Position numbers and translations under genes: made by a program. A DNA stretch of 64,000 bases, from positions 186,001-250,000 of the forward strand of contig JAPDFW010000056.1 in the NCBI GenBank assembly GCA_028826165.1, written 5' to 3'. A model generated the notes under the pieces. The model did not search any database. It was given only the letters and a program-made list of their open reading frames with translations, and was not told the DNA's origin. The stretch comes from Anaeramoeba ignava (Eukaryota; Metamonada; Anaeramoebidae). The stretch's first letter is position 1. Every line of letters begins with the position of its first letter. Positions 22,801 to 35,968 of this stretch are shown one piece after another.

Positions 22801-25800
22801 AGAACAAATCTCAAAATTAAATTATTTTTTTCCTGGAGCACAAACATATAAAATTGGTCCAGAATATATTTTGAATTATCATCAATCTATCAAAAACAAC
22901 AAAAATTTACGTTCTATGAAAGAATTTTGCAAAGAATTTGAATTTGAAACTCAACCTGAATTTCTTCCAAAAAAAATTGATAAAACAAAAACCTTGAAAG
23001 ATTCCAAAAAAATATTAGAAACAACACAATTAACAATGAAATATCTCACTTCCACAATTTTAGATTTTATTGGACAACTTATCCAACAAAGATCCAAAGA
23101 TAATTTTGAACAAATAACAAATGAAAAACAAGAAGAACAAAAATCAAATGATGAAAATCAAGGTGTTCAATTTTCAAGAAAAGAAAAGCCTAAAAACAAA
23201 ATTCAAATTCAATCAGAAAATGAAGAAGTAATATTCCAAACAGATGTTTTAAATTGGCTCAGAAAACAAAAAGATGATAATGAATTTGGAAATACAATGA
23301 AGAAATGTGCTCTTATTGGTGATCCTCGAGTTTTTGTTGAAATAACATTGATTACATTATTAAGAAAAAGAATGGAAAAATATTTATATCAAAAAAAATT
23401 TAAAGATATTGATCAACTCCTTCATGAAATTGAAGAATCAGAAAAAGATTTCCAAAAAAAACATAGTAATTATAGCTTTGATTTTAAACTTTTGCATTCC
23501 ATGTTTTATGAATTTTTAGAAGAATTGAAATCAATTAACTTATCTATTCAACAAAAAGCTTTTGGTAATATCCAAAAAATGTTTAGCGAAGGTTGTATTT
23601 TCGAATTTTTTTCAAAAAAAAAGGATAAAAATCAATCAGGAAATTTTATTTGTAATGTAGGAAGTGATAAACTTAATTTTGATGATTTTTATCAAATGAT
23701 TTATGTTTTGCAAGATACACAAATAGCACAAAGTCAAAAATCTCAACTTTTTGATAAAAAAGAAGATCCAATAGAAAAACAATATATTGAAGATTTTCAA
23801 AGAATATTCCCTATAATTGAAAAAATATCAAGAACTCTTGATGAATTAATTCATAAATCTCATTTCAAATATCATCATTCACAATTTAATGATAAATTAG
23901 AATTAACACCAAATTCAAATTGGGAAAATGAATTGAAATTTTTAAAAGATAAATATGAAGAAGATTTAATTGATTGGAAAAAACAAATTAATGAAAGTTT
24001 GGAGTTTAGAATAACAAGAATTTTCTCTCATGAACAACTTTTCTCAATTTTTAATCATTATTATTTTGAAAAAAATATACAAGAAACAAAATTCTTTTTC
24101 CAATTTTTTAAACAAGAAACAATTTCCTCAAAAAAATCATATAATTTCATTACAAAATTAGAAAAGAAAATGAAAAATATTAAGCGGAAAAAAGAATCTT
24201 CATTATTCAAATCTTTTTATAAAAGTTTAAATACAAAAATTAAATTTGAAGAAACCATTCCAGAAAGAATTAGAAAAATATCAAAAATTAATACACAAGA
24301 ATTTCAATTTTTAAATAAATATAATCAAATTTTACATAAAAGAAAAGGAACAATACAAGATCCACTTATATTCCTTTATAAAACAGAAAACAAAAATTCA
24401 ATTTATGATATTGCAACTTCTTTATATTTTGGATATTGTTCAAGTTTTCCTTTAAGAGAGAATGTTTTGATTTGCAATCCAGAAACAAATGAAGAAGATA
24501 TTGATAATTTCCTTTTTATTTATAAAATTTATAATACATCATCTGAAATATATGAATTACAAAATGAAAACGAAAATCAAATTGAAAATGAAAACGGAAA
24601 CGAAAATGAAAATCAAAATCAAATTGAAAATGAAAAAAGAGGAGGAAGTGGTGAAAAAAAATATCAAAAATTCCTGTTTACAGTTTTATTTGGCCAAGAT
24701 TTAAACAAAACAACTTGTGATATTCTAATTCAAAAACTTCAATTAATTAATTATAAAACAAGACATCCTTTATTAATTATTTGTTCAGGAGATTCTTATC
24801 AATATTTCAATTATCTTCAAGCATTTAACAATGGAAATATCAATGAAAATATTCAAACATTAGAGAGAACTCAATTTCAATACATTTTCTCTAAATTTAA
24901 AGATTATCAAGAAAATATTCAAACTTTTACATCTGAACTTGCAGGTTGTGGGAAAACTTATCAAATTCAAAAAAATTTTTATGAGAAAAAATCAAATCAA
25001 GATAAAAATCAAAAAAAATATCTCTATTTTAATATTTCTCTTAAAAAAGGAACAAAAAAAGAATTCCTTAAACAAATACAAAAAATTAATCAAGAAAATC
25101 TTGATGAAAAAAGTATCAAATATCTTCATATCGAACTTCCATTCTTTCCAGAACAAGAAACATTAAATCTTCTTTGGACATTACTAATGTGGAAATCAAT
25201 TGAAACCAAAAGATACATTTCTGAAGAAAAATTATTAATTTGGTCATTGGATTCAACTTTCGAAATTGCATTTGAAATACCAAGTAGCAGAACATTAAAT
25301 TCTGAAAATGGAATAAATCATTTTACTCCATTAAAATATTTACAAGAAAAAAAATGTTTTGTTGATGAAAAATGTTTTAGTTTTGATAATTTTCAAATAG
25401 ATTATTCAGGAATTCAAAAGATTATTGATAAAGATTTGAAAAAAATGGCAAGATTATTTGAAATAAAAAAGGGTTTATTCCAAGCATTTAAAGATAAGGG
25501 AGATGATGAAAGAGAAGATCTTTTGAAACAAGAACCAAATCTAATTAATTTCTTTAAGTCTTTAAAAGAAATTTTAAAAGTAACTGATAATTCTCTTACT
25601 TTTAGAATCATTTCAAATTTAGGTTCAATGTTAAAATTCAACATTACACAATTATCAAAATATGATTGCTTAAATCCAGATACAGCAAAATGGATTTTTG
25701 ATGAAAATCAATCTCAAGCAAACACATTCCTTCAGAAATTTTGGGAAATATTCACATTAACTGCATTTAATATGGTTTCACGTTCAGTAAATTGGACAAA

Positions 25801-28800
25801 TCAAGCAAAAGATGAAAATTCAAATAATTTAGAAACTTTATCTCAACTTTTTTCAGAAACAAAAAAATGGAGTGAAAGAAATTTGATTCTTTTATTGCTT
25901 ATTTATGATGAAACAGGTCAAATTTCATTTGATATCATTATTCAAGATCAAAACATGATGAATAAAATTTTTCCACGTGAAATTAAAGAACTTTTTGAAA
26001 GGAATAGCATTGGAATTAAACCAAACTTTTCAAATAAATTAGAACAAACTGCTGAAATTAATGATACATCTAGAATTTTATCTTCATTAAAACTTCATCC
26101 AAATAATGGTAGAATTTCACAACAATTAGAAAAAATTATAGATCTTCACAAGAAAACACAATTTGTGAAAAATATTAGAAATGATCTTACAAAAAGACTT
26201 AAAGAAGAACAAACAAGATATGTATTAACAGATGATAATATTTTAAAGATGCTTTTTATTCAAAACAAGTTAACTGCAGGTCTTCCTGTAATTTTATTAG
26301 GAGAAACTGGATGTGGAAAAACTGCATTAATTGAGTATTTAATTAAAGTTGTTATGCAAGAAAATTTGATAGTACATAATACTCATGGAGGAACAACAAG
26401 ACAAGATATAATCAAAACAATTCAAAAAGCAAATGAATTATTAGATGAATATAAGTTAACTTTTGTTAATATTTTCTTTGATGAATTTAATACAGCATCT
26501 AAAGATTGCATTATTTTATTAAAAGAAATTTTAATTGATAGATCTATTAATGGAAAACCTCTTTCTTCACGACTTAGATTATTAGGAGCAGCAAATCCTT
26601 ATAGACTTAGAATTAAATCAAATGAAAAAAAAGAAAATGAAAGAAAAAATAGAGGACATTTTGGTTATATTTATGATAATAATCAATATAATCACATTTA
26701 TTCTAAACATTCAAACTATAATTCTAATTTAGATTTAAATTATTATGGAGATGATGATTATGATGAAGAAAGTGAACTTTTCATAAATGAAGAACTTCAA
26801 TTTGATTATGGAGAAAGACAAGAAGAAATGAAAAGAAATAGACAAGCTGTATATCGAGTTCATCCTATTCCAGATTCTTTTCTTGATGATATTTATGATT
26901 ATGGAGAAATTATAGAAGATTTAGAAAAAAAATACATTAATAAAATGGTTTTTAGAACAATCAAAGAATTAAAAAAATCAAATCAAAACACAAATACAGC
27001 ATACTTTACTGAGAATGTAGTTGATAATTTTACAGAAATGATTAGTCTTGCTCACAAATTAACCAGAAGAAATTCAAGTGATAAAAAAAGTTCAGTTTCT
27101 TTAAGAGATGTATCAAAAACTCTCAGATTATTCAAATGGTTATTAGAAAATCAAGCAGGAAAAGCTCTTCTTTCTCCATTAGCTGATGGAGCTTCCAAAG
27201 TTGATTCTGCTATTTTATTATCTTTATTTGCTTGTTATGCAATTAGATTTATTGGAAAAAAAAGAGAAGATATTCTATTAAATTTCCAATCAAAATATTC
27301 TGATTTAAGAGTTTGGGGTAATCGAGTTCCTTCTATAAAAGATATTTTAAGTGTGATTGAAGAAAATTTAGTTGAAAAATTAGGAATTAAAGAACATGAT
27401 AATACAATAGCATTAAATGAAGCAATTAAAGAAAATTTATTATTAGTATTTATTTCTTGTTATTCTCATATCCCATTATTTATTGTTGGAAAACCAGGTA
27501 AATTTCCAAAAAAAGAAAGAAAAGAATTTATTATTTAATTAATAAATATTGATTTTTATTTTGATATTTATTTATATTTTTATTTAGGATCTTCTAAATC
27601 TCTTTCTATTGAAATTTTAATTGATATTTTAAGACCAGGAAATAAAAATGAGTTTATTCAAAAATGGAATTTACCAGGATTAAAACCTTTTTATATTCAA
27701 TGTTCTCCTGTTACAACATCAGAAGGAATTAAAAAAACATTTGATTCAGCAAGACATCATGCAAAAAGTATTAGTCAAACAGATATAATTCCTGTTGTAA
27801 TTTTGGATGAAGTTGCTTTAGCTGAATTAAGTCCTGATTTACCTTTAAAAGTTTTACATTCTGAACTTGAACATTCAGATAAAATAGATCTTAATCAAAA
27901 TTTAAATCAAAATCAAAATCAAAATCAAAATCAAAATGAAAATGAAAATGAAAATCAAAGACCAGTTTCTGTTCTTGCAATTTCTAATTGGCAATTAGAT
28001 CCAGCAAATACAAATAGAGCTATTTTACTTCGTAGACCAGAATTAAGCAAAGATGATCTTAAAAAAACTTCAAAATTATTACTTTCTTCTTCTTCTAATT
28101 ATAATAATAAATTTCAAGATTCTGAAACTCTTTCTCAAAAATTAACAAATTTATATTTAACTATTATTCAAGAACAAAATCAAAGAATTTCACAAATTAA
28201 TAAATCTAATAAAACAACAAAGAATGTTTCAAAAAGAAGTTATTTTGGATTAAGAGACTTTTATCATTTATTAAAAATGATTGCATTATCCAATTCAAAA
28301 TTTCACAAAGAATACACAGATCCAAAAATTATGTGGAATTTCATTTATCGTAATTTTGGATCTCGTCCTGATTTATTTGAAGATTTAATTCCAGAAATAT
28401 CTAAAATATTGAATATTTCTAAATTTGATTTAGAATCAAAACCAAAATCATATTCATTAATTAAACAAAACTTAAAAGGATATTTACTTCCAAAAGAAAA
28501 AGAAAAAGAAAAAGAAAAAAAATATGAATTAAATCAAAATGAAATTCATAAAACTTCAAGACATTTAATGATTATTTTGAATGATTTATCACAATTTCCT
28601 TTATTCATTTCACAAATTTCTAAGGAATGTATTGTATTATTTGGATCTTCGTTTTCAGAAGATAAGAAAATTTTTAGAATTTTAGAAAATATTGGAAAAG
28701 TTAAATTTGCAGTTTCATTAGGACAAACAGTTATTTTTTGCAATAATCAACAACTTTTTGAGCCATTATATGATCTTTTTGATCAGAAATATCAATCATC

Positions 28801-31800
28801 AGGAGATCAACTTTTTGCAAGAATTTCATTTGGAAATGATTCACAATATATTCCTGTTAATCCAGAATTCAGAGCTATTGTTATCACAACCAAAAAAAGA
28901 GCATATGGATTTGAATCACCAGCTATTTTGAATAGATTTGAAAAACAACTTTTAATTCCAATGGATTTTATTAAAAATGATGATATTAAAAACTTTATAA
29001 AAATGCAAGAAGAATATTTACAACTTATAGAAACAAAAACAAAAAAATTAATTAGATTTGATACATTGATTTCGAATTATAATGATGATTTATTTTCAAC
29101 TCTTGGAGTTAAAATGCAAAAATCTTTCAAAAAATTAAACAACAATAACAATAACAATAAAAATGAAAATGAAAATCAAAATCAAAATCAAAATCAAAAT
29201 CAAAATGAAATTGAAAATGAAAATGAAAATGAAATTGAAAATGAAAATGAAATTGAAAATGAAAATGAAATTGAAAATGAAAATGAAATTGAAATTGGAA
29301 TTGAAAATGAAATTGAAATTGAAAATGAAATTGGAATTGAAAATGAAATTGAAAATGAAAATGAAATTGGAAATGAAATTGAAAATGAAATTGAAAATGA
29401 AAATGAAATTGAAATTGAAAATGAAATTGAAAATGAAATCGGAAATGAAAATTCATGGAAACCTTTGGAAAAAGATTGGACAAAATATTGGCTTAGATTA
29501 TGTAAAGTTGATAAAATTATTGAATTAAAAAATTATTTAGCAAAACAAAAAGATGAAGATAAAGATGGAGATGAATATGATTATAATTCAGAAAAATTAG
29601 AATTTTTATGTGATGAATATCTTAATTCTTTTCACCAAAGTTTAAATGATTTATTGGATAAGGAAATTATTCCAAAAAAAATCCAAAATTCAATTATTTT
29701 TACACTTTCACCAGAATTCCAAAAATTTGAAATTGATCAAAGTTATGAATGTGAATGTGAATCAATAAATCTTAATAATTTTGAAACTGATAAAAAATTA
29801 AAACAACATTTATCAAATAATTGGTTTCAAAAAAACCTTAAATCATCTGATAAGAAAAAACATATTTTATTACTTTATTTTAATCCAAATTACTTACAAT
29901 CAGAAGTTTTTTATCAAACAAAATACCTTATTGAAACTGAAATTAAAAATTTTCTTAAACAAAAAGATCAACAAAAAGAACAAGAACAAGAATTTTATGT
30001 TATTTTTATTGTGTATCTTTCATCACATACATTCAAAACTGATTTTTCATTTTGTTTTGAAGAATTTTGGGAATATTTTTATGTTGAAGAAATTTCACCA
30101 ATTCTTAAATTTAATTTCATAAAAAAAACTGAAAGTGAAGATATTTCAATTTTTGATTTTCTGTTTAGATATGAAGAAAATTCTATTCGCAAAACACTTA
30201 AAGATATTATTGGATTTTCTCTTTCTCAATTTTTAGATCCAACCAAAGAGTTATACATTTATTCATTAGAAAAATTAATTAAGGAAATTGATGAAGATGA
30301 ATTTTTTAAAATTATTTCCAACACATTGCTTAGAATGACTAAAAAAGGAATACTTGAAAAAAACAAACTCTATGAATGGAATTTAAATTCAATAATTCAA
30401 GAAGAATGGAAAAAAGAAGGAAAACAACAATCTTTCAATTCATTCCTTTCTCAACTTTTTACAACAAAAATGATTGAAATATTTTCTATTTTCCTGAAAA
30501 GTGTTTGTCGGAACAATAATTTGAAGCTTTATTATTCTGAGAATAAATATATTAAAGAAAAATGGATTGAAATTGCTAATGAAATTACATTGCCTTGTTC
30601 AATTATTCCTGAATCAAATATTGAATACAAAGAATCAAAATTCCCATTTTTCTTTGATATTTATTCATTAATTCAACAAAACACAATATCTAATCAAGAA
30701 AATGAAAATTTGAAAACAATTCTAGAAAAAATAAGTGATAATGAAGGTTTACTTAATATATATGTGGAAGATTTCCAAAATTCAGCATTATCTTCTGAAG
30801 AAAGAGATTTTGTGAAAAAACTTAAAATTAATATTTTGGATCTTATTAAATCAAAATTAGAAGAAAATGAATCATTAGATATATTCAAAATTCATAAAAT
30901 TTATTTCTCTTCAATACAAAAATTATTGAAAAATATTCGAATAATTTGGAATGAAATGGAATTAATCTTTAAAGAGAAATTATTAATAGAATATCAAAAA
31001 ATTGAACAATTTTCAATTGAAGAATTTATTTCCTATTGTTTTTCATTAATTGAAAAATCTTTGGATAATCTAGAAAAATTTGATGAATTTATTCCAAAAG
31101 TTGAAATTCAATTCAAAGAATTAATTATTAATTTAAAAGAAGAAGAAGAAATTTTAGGTTTAATACATGAATGGTATTTTATTTTATTCAAAATGCATAC
31201 TCTTAATTTATTAACAAATTTAAAATCTAAGAGAATTGAAGAATTTTCAAAAAATTTTAGTTTTGATAAATTTCGTGAAAATAATTTAACAGAATCTATT
31301 GTTATTCCAATTTGGAATTCAATCAAAAAAGAAATATTTAATAAAACAAAGGAATGGATTTCAAGTAATTTTAATAATTTAAAAGAGATGGAAAGTTTAA
31401 TTTTAGAAAATAATGAAGATTTATTTATTTGGTCTTGCAATAAGGATAATAAAAAATATAATGAAAGAATTTTTAACAAAGAACAGAAAGAACAAAAAGA
31501 GAAAGAACAACAACAGAAAGAACAAAAAGAGAAAGAACAACAAGAGAAAGAACAAAAAGAGAAAGAACAACAAGAAAAAGAACAAAAAGAGAAAGAACAA
31601 AAAGAAAAAGAACAACAAGAAAAAGAACAAAAAGAAAAAGAACAAAAAGAAAAAGAACAACAAGAAAAAGAACAAAAAGAAAAAGAACAAAAACAGAAAG
31701 AACAAAAAGAAAAAGAAGATCAAAAAGATAAAGAAGATCAAAAAGAAGATCAAAAAGATAAAGAACAAAAAGAAGATCAAAAAGATAAAGAAGATCAAAA

Positions 31801-34800
31801 AGAAAAAGAAGATCAAAAAGAAGATCAAAAAGAAAAAGAACAAAAAGATAAAGAAGATCAAAAAGAAAAAGAAACAAAAAAAAAAAGAACAAAAAGAAAA
31901 AGAACAAAATGAAAAAGAACAAAAAGATAAAGAACAAAAAGAAAAAGAACAAAATGAAAAAGAAGATCAAAAAGAAGAAGATCAAAAAGAAAAAGAAAAA
32001 AAGAAGATAATATGCTTTAATTGTAACGAAGAGATTATTGATAAACCACATTTTAAATTATTGAAAGAGAAAAAATCAGTTCAAAAACATAAAATTATTA
32101 TTCAAAAATTAATGAAAGAAGCAATACCATTTTTTGAATTTATTGGAACTATGATTTTTGATTTATTAAAATTTAGATATGAATATGGTTCTGATTTGAT
32201 AAAATCTGAAGGAAACATAAGTGGATTTTTAAATCTTATTATTGAAGATGAATACAATAATTTTTTGTTAAGAATTAAACAAAGTAACAAAGAATTTTAT
32301 AATCCAGTTCTAAAACAATTTTTTGAAAATGTATTCTCTTTGGAATATCCTAAATTTGAAAATGATTTGAATACTGAAATGAAACAATTAATAAAGAAAA
32401 TTAATTCAAGAAACATTCAAGAAAATTTATATAATTGGATTCCCTTTTATTATTTGAGAGTAAAAGAATCTCAAAACAATGATTTTAATAGATTCACAAA
32501 TTTTGATAAGATATTTAATAATTTTAATCAAATCCAAATTCAAAATCAAAATCAAAATGAAGATGATGATGAAGATGATGAAGATGAAGATGAAAATGAA
32601 AATGAAATCGAAAATGAAAATGAAAATGAAAATGAAAATCAAAATCAAAATCAAAATCAAAATCAAATCGAAAATCAAAATCAAAATGAAAATGAAAATG
32701 AAAATGAAAATCAAAATCAAAATGAAAATCAAAATCAAATTGAAAATGAAATCGAAAATGAAAATGAAAATCAAAATCAAAATCAAAATGAAAATCAAAA
32801 TCAAAATCAAATTAAAATTCAAAGATTTATTGATATAATTAAAAATTTCAAAATTAAAAAATTGGAACAATTAGAAGATATAATTGAAAATAGAAATGAA
32901 ATATTGCCAAATATTTATAATTTCATTTCATTGATAGAAAAAGGAAGTGATTCATTTGAAGAAGTAAAATTTTTGATTTTTTTCATTTTTGAAGAAATTT
33001 ATAAAAAATATGGAGTTTATTTATTAAATAATGTAATTCAATCTTTCAAAAGAATTAAAATTCCATCAATTTCAGAATTCAAACAAATGATTTTATCAAG
33101 CAAAAATTTATTGAACATTTCTTCTCAAGATACAACTTTATTCAAATCTCAACTTGAAAACAATCTTCAAAACATAGATATTAATAATTTAAATTGGGAT
33201 TCACAAAATATTTTGAACTTTTTAATTGATAAAAAACAACAAATTTTTGAATTTATTAAATCAAATCAAATTCAAAATATGATGTTAAACACAATAGAAA
33301 TATTTACTCAACAAAAAATTGAACCTATTAATGAAACTTTGAAATTTATTAATTCAATAGGAAATATCAAACGGAAAGAAATATATTCAGTTTATTGGCC
33401 AACAATGGAAAGTGTTTATATTGATACAGAAACATTAAAAAACTTTAAAAATTGGTTATATTGTGAGAATTATCATTTAATTGAAACAACAAAAATTAAA
33501 GATGGAAAATGTCCAATTTGCAAAAAAAAGTTACAAAAAAAGAAAATTGATAATCCAAATCAATTAAAAGATTTGATATCATATTTTATTAGTTCAGAAT
33601 TAATTGATAATCCAATTTTCACTGTTAGAAAATTAAATCCAATTTCATTTAGAATTATTAAATTGATTATTCATTTATCACTTCTTCCTTTTTCAATCTT
33701 TCCAAATTCAGAAAAAAGATTAAACAGATTTATCATTCAAAATTATCAAAATGAAAATTCAAAAGAAGAAATGAAAGAAATTCTTTTAAAACATATTCGA
33801 AATGATTTTGGGATGTTATCAAAATTATTGGAGCTTCCATTTGAAAGTGTAGAAATTTATTATCATCTATTTCTTTCTAAATTATCTAAAGAATTAAAAG
33901 GAAATCAGCATAGATATCACAAATTCAAAAACTTTGATAATTTCAAAAATAAAACAACAAGAGATTCATTTGAAGAAATTATTTGTGATTTACAAGAAAG
34001 ATATCATAACAAAATAATGCAAAAATTAAGAACAAATTTATTTGAAGAAAGTGATTTAATTAAAGAAATCAAAATATATTCTATTGAAAAACCTTGGATC
34101 TTTTATAATTTTGAAGAATATAACATTTTCCAGCATATCAAGTTAATAACTCAAAAACCAAAAAAAGAACAAAACAAATCCTCAATTAACTTCTTTCTTC
34201 AAAATTGGAAAGAGTTGAATATTCTTCACTACTTCCCACAATTTCTTTCATTTACAAGTATTATTTTTGATAAATTACTAGGAAATATCAATCAAAACAA
34301 TGCAAAAGAAAAAACTATTAAAAAATTTTTAGACGAACAAACAAAAGATACAGAAGAAAAAATGAATAATATGTATCAAGTATTTGCTAAATTTTGGGAT
34401 TTATGTTGGAGAGAAATGAAGCATTTAACAACAAATTATTCATTAATATTTAGTGATTCCAAAGATTTATTGATGAATTCAACAAAATCAATTGATTATT
34501 TGTTACCTGGAAATGATAATCAACATTCATTTATTAAAATTTTGATTAATTTTGGAATTTCACTTAATAATGATATGATTAATAAATTAGATGATTTTAT
34601 GAAATTAAAAGGAAATAACTCAACAAAATCAAAAAAGAAAAATTGAAGAATTAACAATGAGTTTTCCTATTGTTGATTATTTAATCAAAACAATTCCAGA
34701 AATTTATGATTTTGAGAATATTTACAAAGATTTAAATCAAAAAATTTTCAATGAAGAATGCTTTAATCAAATTGAAAGAAAATTTGAAATGAGATTAGAA

Positions 34801-35547
34801 AGATTATACAAAGATTTAAAACCTTTTAAAATTGAAGTTTCTAATTTTGTTTATTCAGATTCAGATCTAGAATTTAGAAGAGAAATTGAAGAAGATTTCA
34901 AATTTAAAGAACAAGGATTAAATCTTAGAGAATGCAATCAAATGCTAGATGAAATTGATAAAAAATCACAAACACAAAATTGCAAGTTTCTTCTTGATCA
35001 AATTTATAAATTACTTCAAAAGAAATATTCAGAAATGTTAACAAATGAATATTTAGAAACAACCATTTATAATTTTGCAAAAGAAAAAGTTAAAAATGAT
35101 TTAATTGATGGAATTGTTGATGCTTCACCAAATTTCAAAACAATTCCAAAATTAAAAAATGTTCCATTTTTACAAAAAGAAATTCAAGAACGTTTAATTG
35201 ATCCATTTGAAAATATTCCAACAATATTTAAGAAAAAATTATTAAAAATGGATGGAATTCTTTCAGAAGCATTTTCTAAAATTAATAGTTCAAAATTATT
35301 TAATTTATTCAAAGTTATTATTGAGCATTTAAAAGATAAAAACCAAAATCAAAATCAAAATCAAAATAATATTCCAGAATTTGGAAATCTTAAAGAATAT
35401 TTGATTGATTTTGCAATTGATAAAGATCAAAATCAAAATCAATTAGCTCAACAAATTAGGGATTATTTCCCATCAAATTTACAAATGGAAAATTTTATTG
35501 AAGTTTTCAAGTTATTAAACAATTTTATTCGATCAAGAAACAATTAA
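19835..35547 (+). CDS. RNF213: RNF213-like giant AAA+ protein with degenerate RING and RZ fingers, two frameshifts
   Basis: Exon 1 is 19835-27497 and exon 2 is 27588-35547. With two single extra bases removed (A run near 31875, AAAA at 34607-34610) one protein of about 5,200 residues results, the size of vertebrate RNF213. Residues 1-150 are Gln/Asn/Lys repeat. A weak Walker A (AGCGKT, about 1703) comes first. Next is a full AAA+ unit, GETGCGKT at 2156-2163 with Walker B FFDEF at about 2214-2218 and GAANPYRLR. A second has Walker A GKPGSSKS split by the intron, then VVILDEVALAELSP; these are the hallmark paired active modules of the family. An E3-shell region follows, including SVYWPTMESVYI and HIRNDFGMLSKLLEL. 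RNF213 is a ubiquitin ligase acting at lipid droplets and on intracellular bacteria. Here most of the RING is absent, replaced by a Lys/Glu/Gln tract, and the RZ-type finger lacks the usual catalytic Cys. It could be a pseudo-ligase or a decaying gene. Confidence 0.88.
22297..22495. repeat. coding microsatellite: (GAAAAA)n then (GAAAAT/CAAAAT)n
   Basis: Inside exon 1 of the RNF213-like gene about 14 GAAAAA hexamers encode Glu-Lys repeats, then mixed CAAAAT/GAAAAT hexamers encode Gln-Asn and Glu-Asn. All units are six bases, so copy-number change keeps the frame. Confidence 0.9.
29160..29450. repeat. coding (GAAAAT/GAAATT)n tract
   Basis: A hexamer tract in exon 2 of the RNF213-like gene, after the second AAA+ core, encodes Glu-Asn-Glu-Ile repeats with occasional Gly-Ile. 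The antisense strand is also open as a Phe/His/Gln repeat, which is a by-product. Confidence 0.9.
31480..32005. repeat. coding Lys/Glu/Gln/Asp repeat tract at the expected RING position
   Basis: About 500 bp of AAAGAA, CAAAAA and GATCAA units encode repeats such as KEQKEKEQ and KEDQKDKEDQ. An 11-A run near 31871-31881 shifts the frame and is probably one base too long. The tract ends just before a Cys-x2-Cys pair. Confidence 0.9.
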
Positions 35548-35968
35548 TTTTCCAATTCTTTTTTCAATTCTTTTTTTTTCAATTCTTTTTTTTTTCAATT
35601 CTTTTTTTTCAATTCTTTTTTTTTCAATTCAAAATTTAATAAAATAAAAAATAAAAATAAAATATTTTTTTGTTCCATTTTTTTTGTTCCACTTTTTGTT
35701 TTTAATTTTAATTTTTTTGTTACTTTAATTTGTTTTTAATTTGTTTTTAAATTTGTTTTTAAATTTGTTTTGTTTTATAAAAATAATTTTGTTTTAATTT
35801 TAAAATGTTTTAAAAATTTGTTTTTAATTTTGTTTTAAATTTGTTTTTAATTCTTTAGTTTAAATTTGTTTTTAATTTGTTTTTAATTTGTTTTTAAAAA
35901 TTGTTTTTAATTTGTTTTTAATTTATAAAAATAATTTTTGTTTTAATTTTAAATGTTTTAAATTAATT
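35548..35968. other. convergent intergenic region, T-rich, no gene seen
   Basis: The 3' ends of the RNF213-like gene (+) and spatacsin (-) face each other here. The first 90 bp repeat TTTTTTTCAATTC. Further on, TTTGTTTTTAA is repeated many times with variants. No coding frame or RNA gene could be supported. Confidence 0.7.

Noticed and set aside
29127-29483. Phe/His/Gln repeat protein on the minus strand
   Set aside because: It is the antisense of the Glu-Asn-Ile coding tract in the RNF213-like gene.
27498-35547. Reading the RNF213-like region as four separate genes
   Set aside because: The breaks are one intron that restores the Walker A and two single extra A bases. The pieces follow RNF213 domain order throughout.
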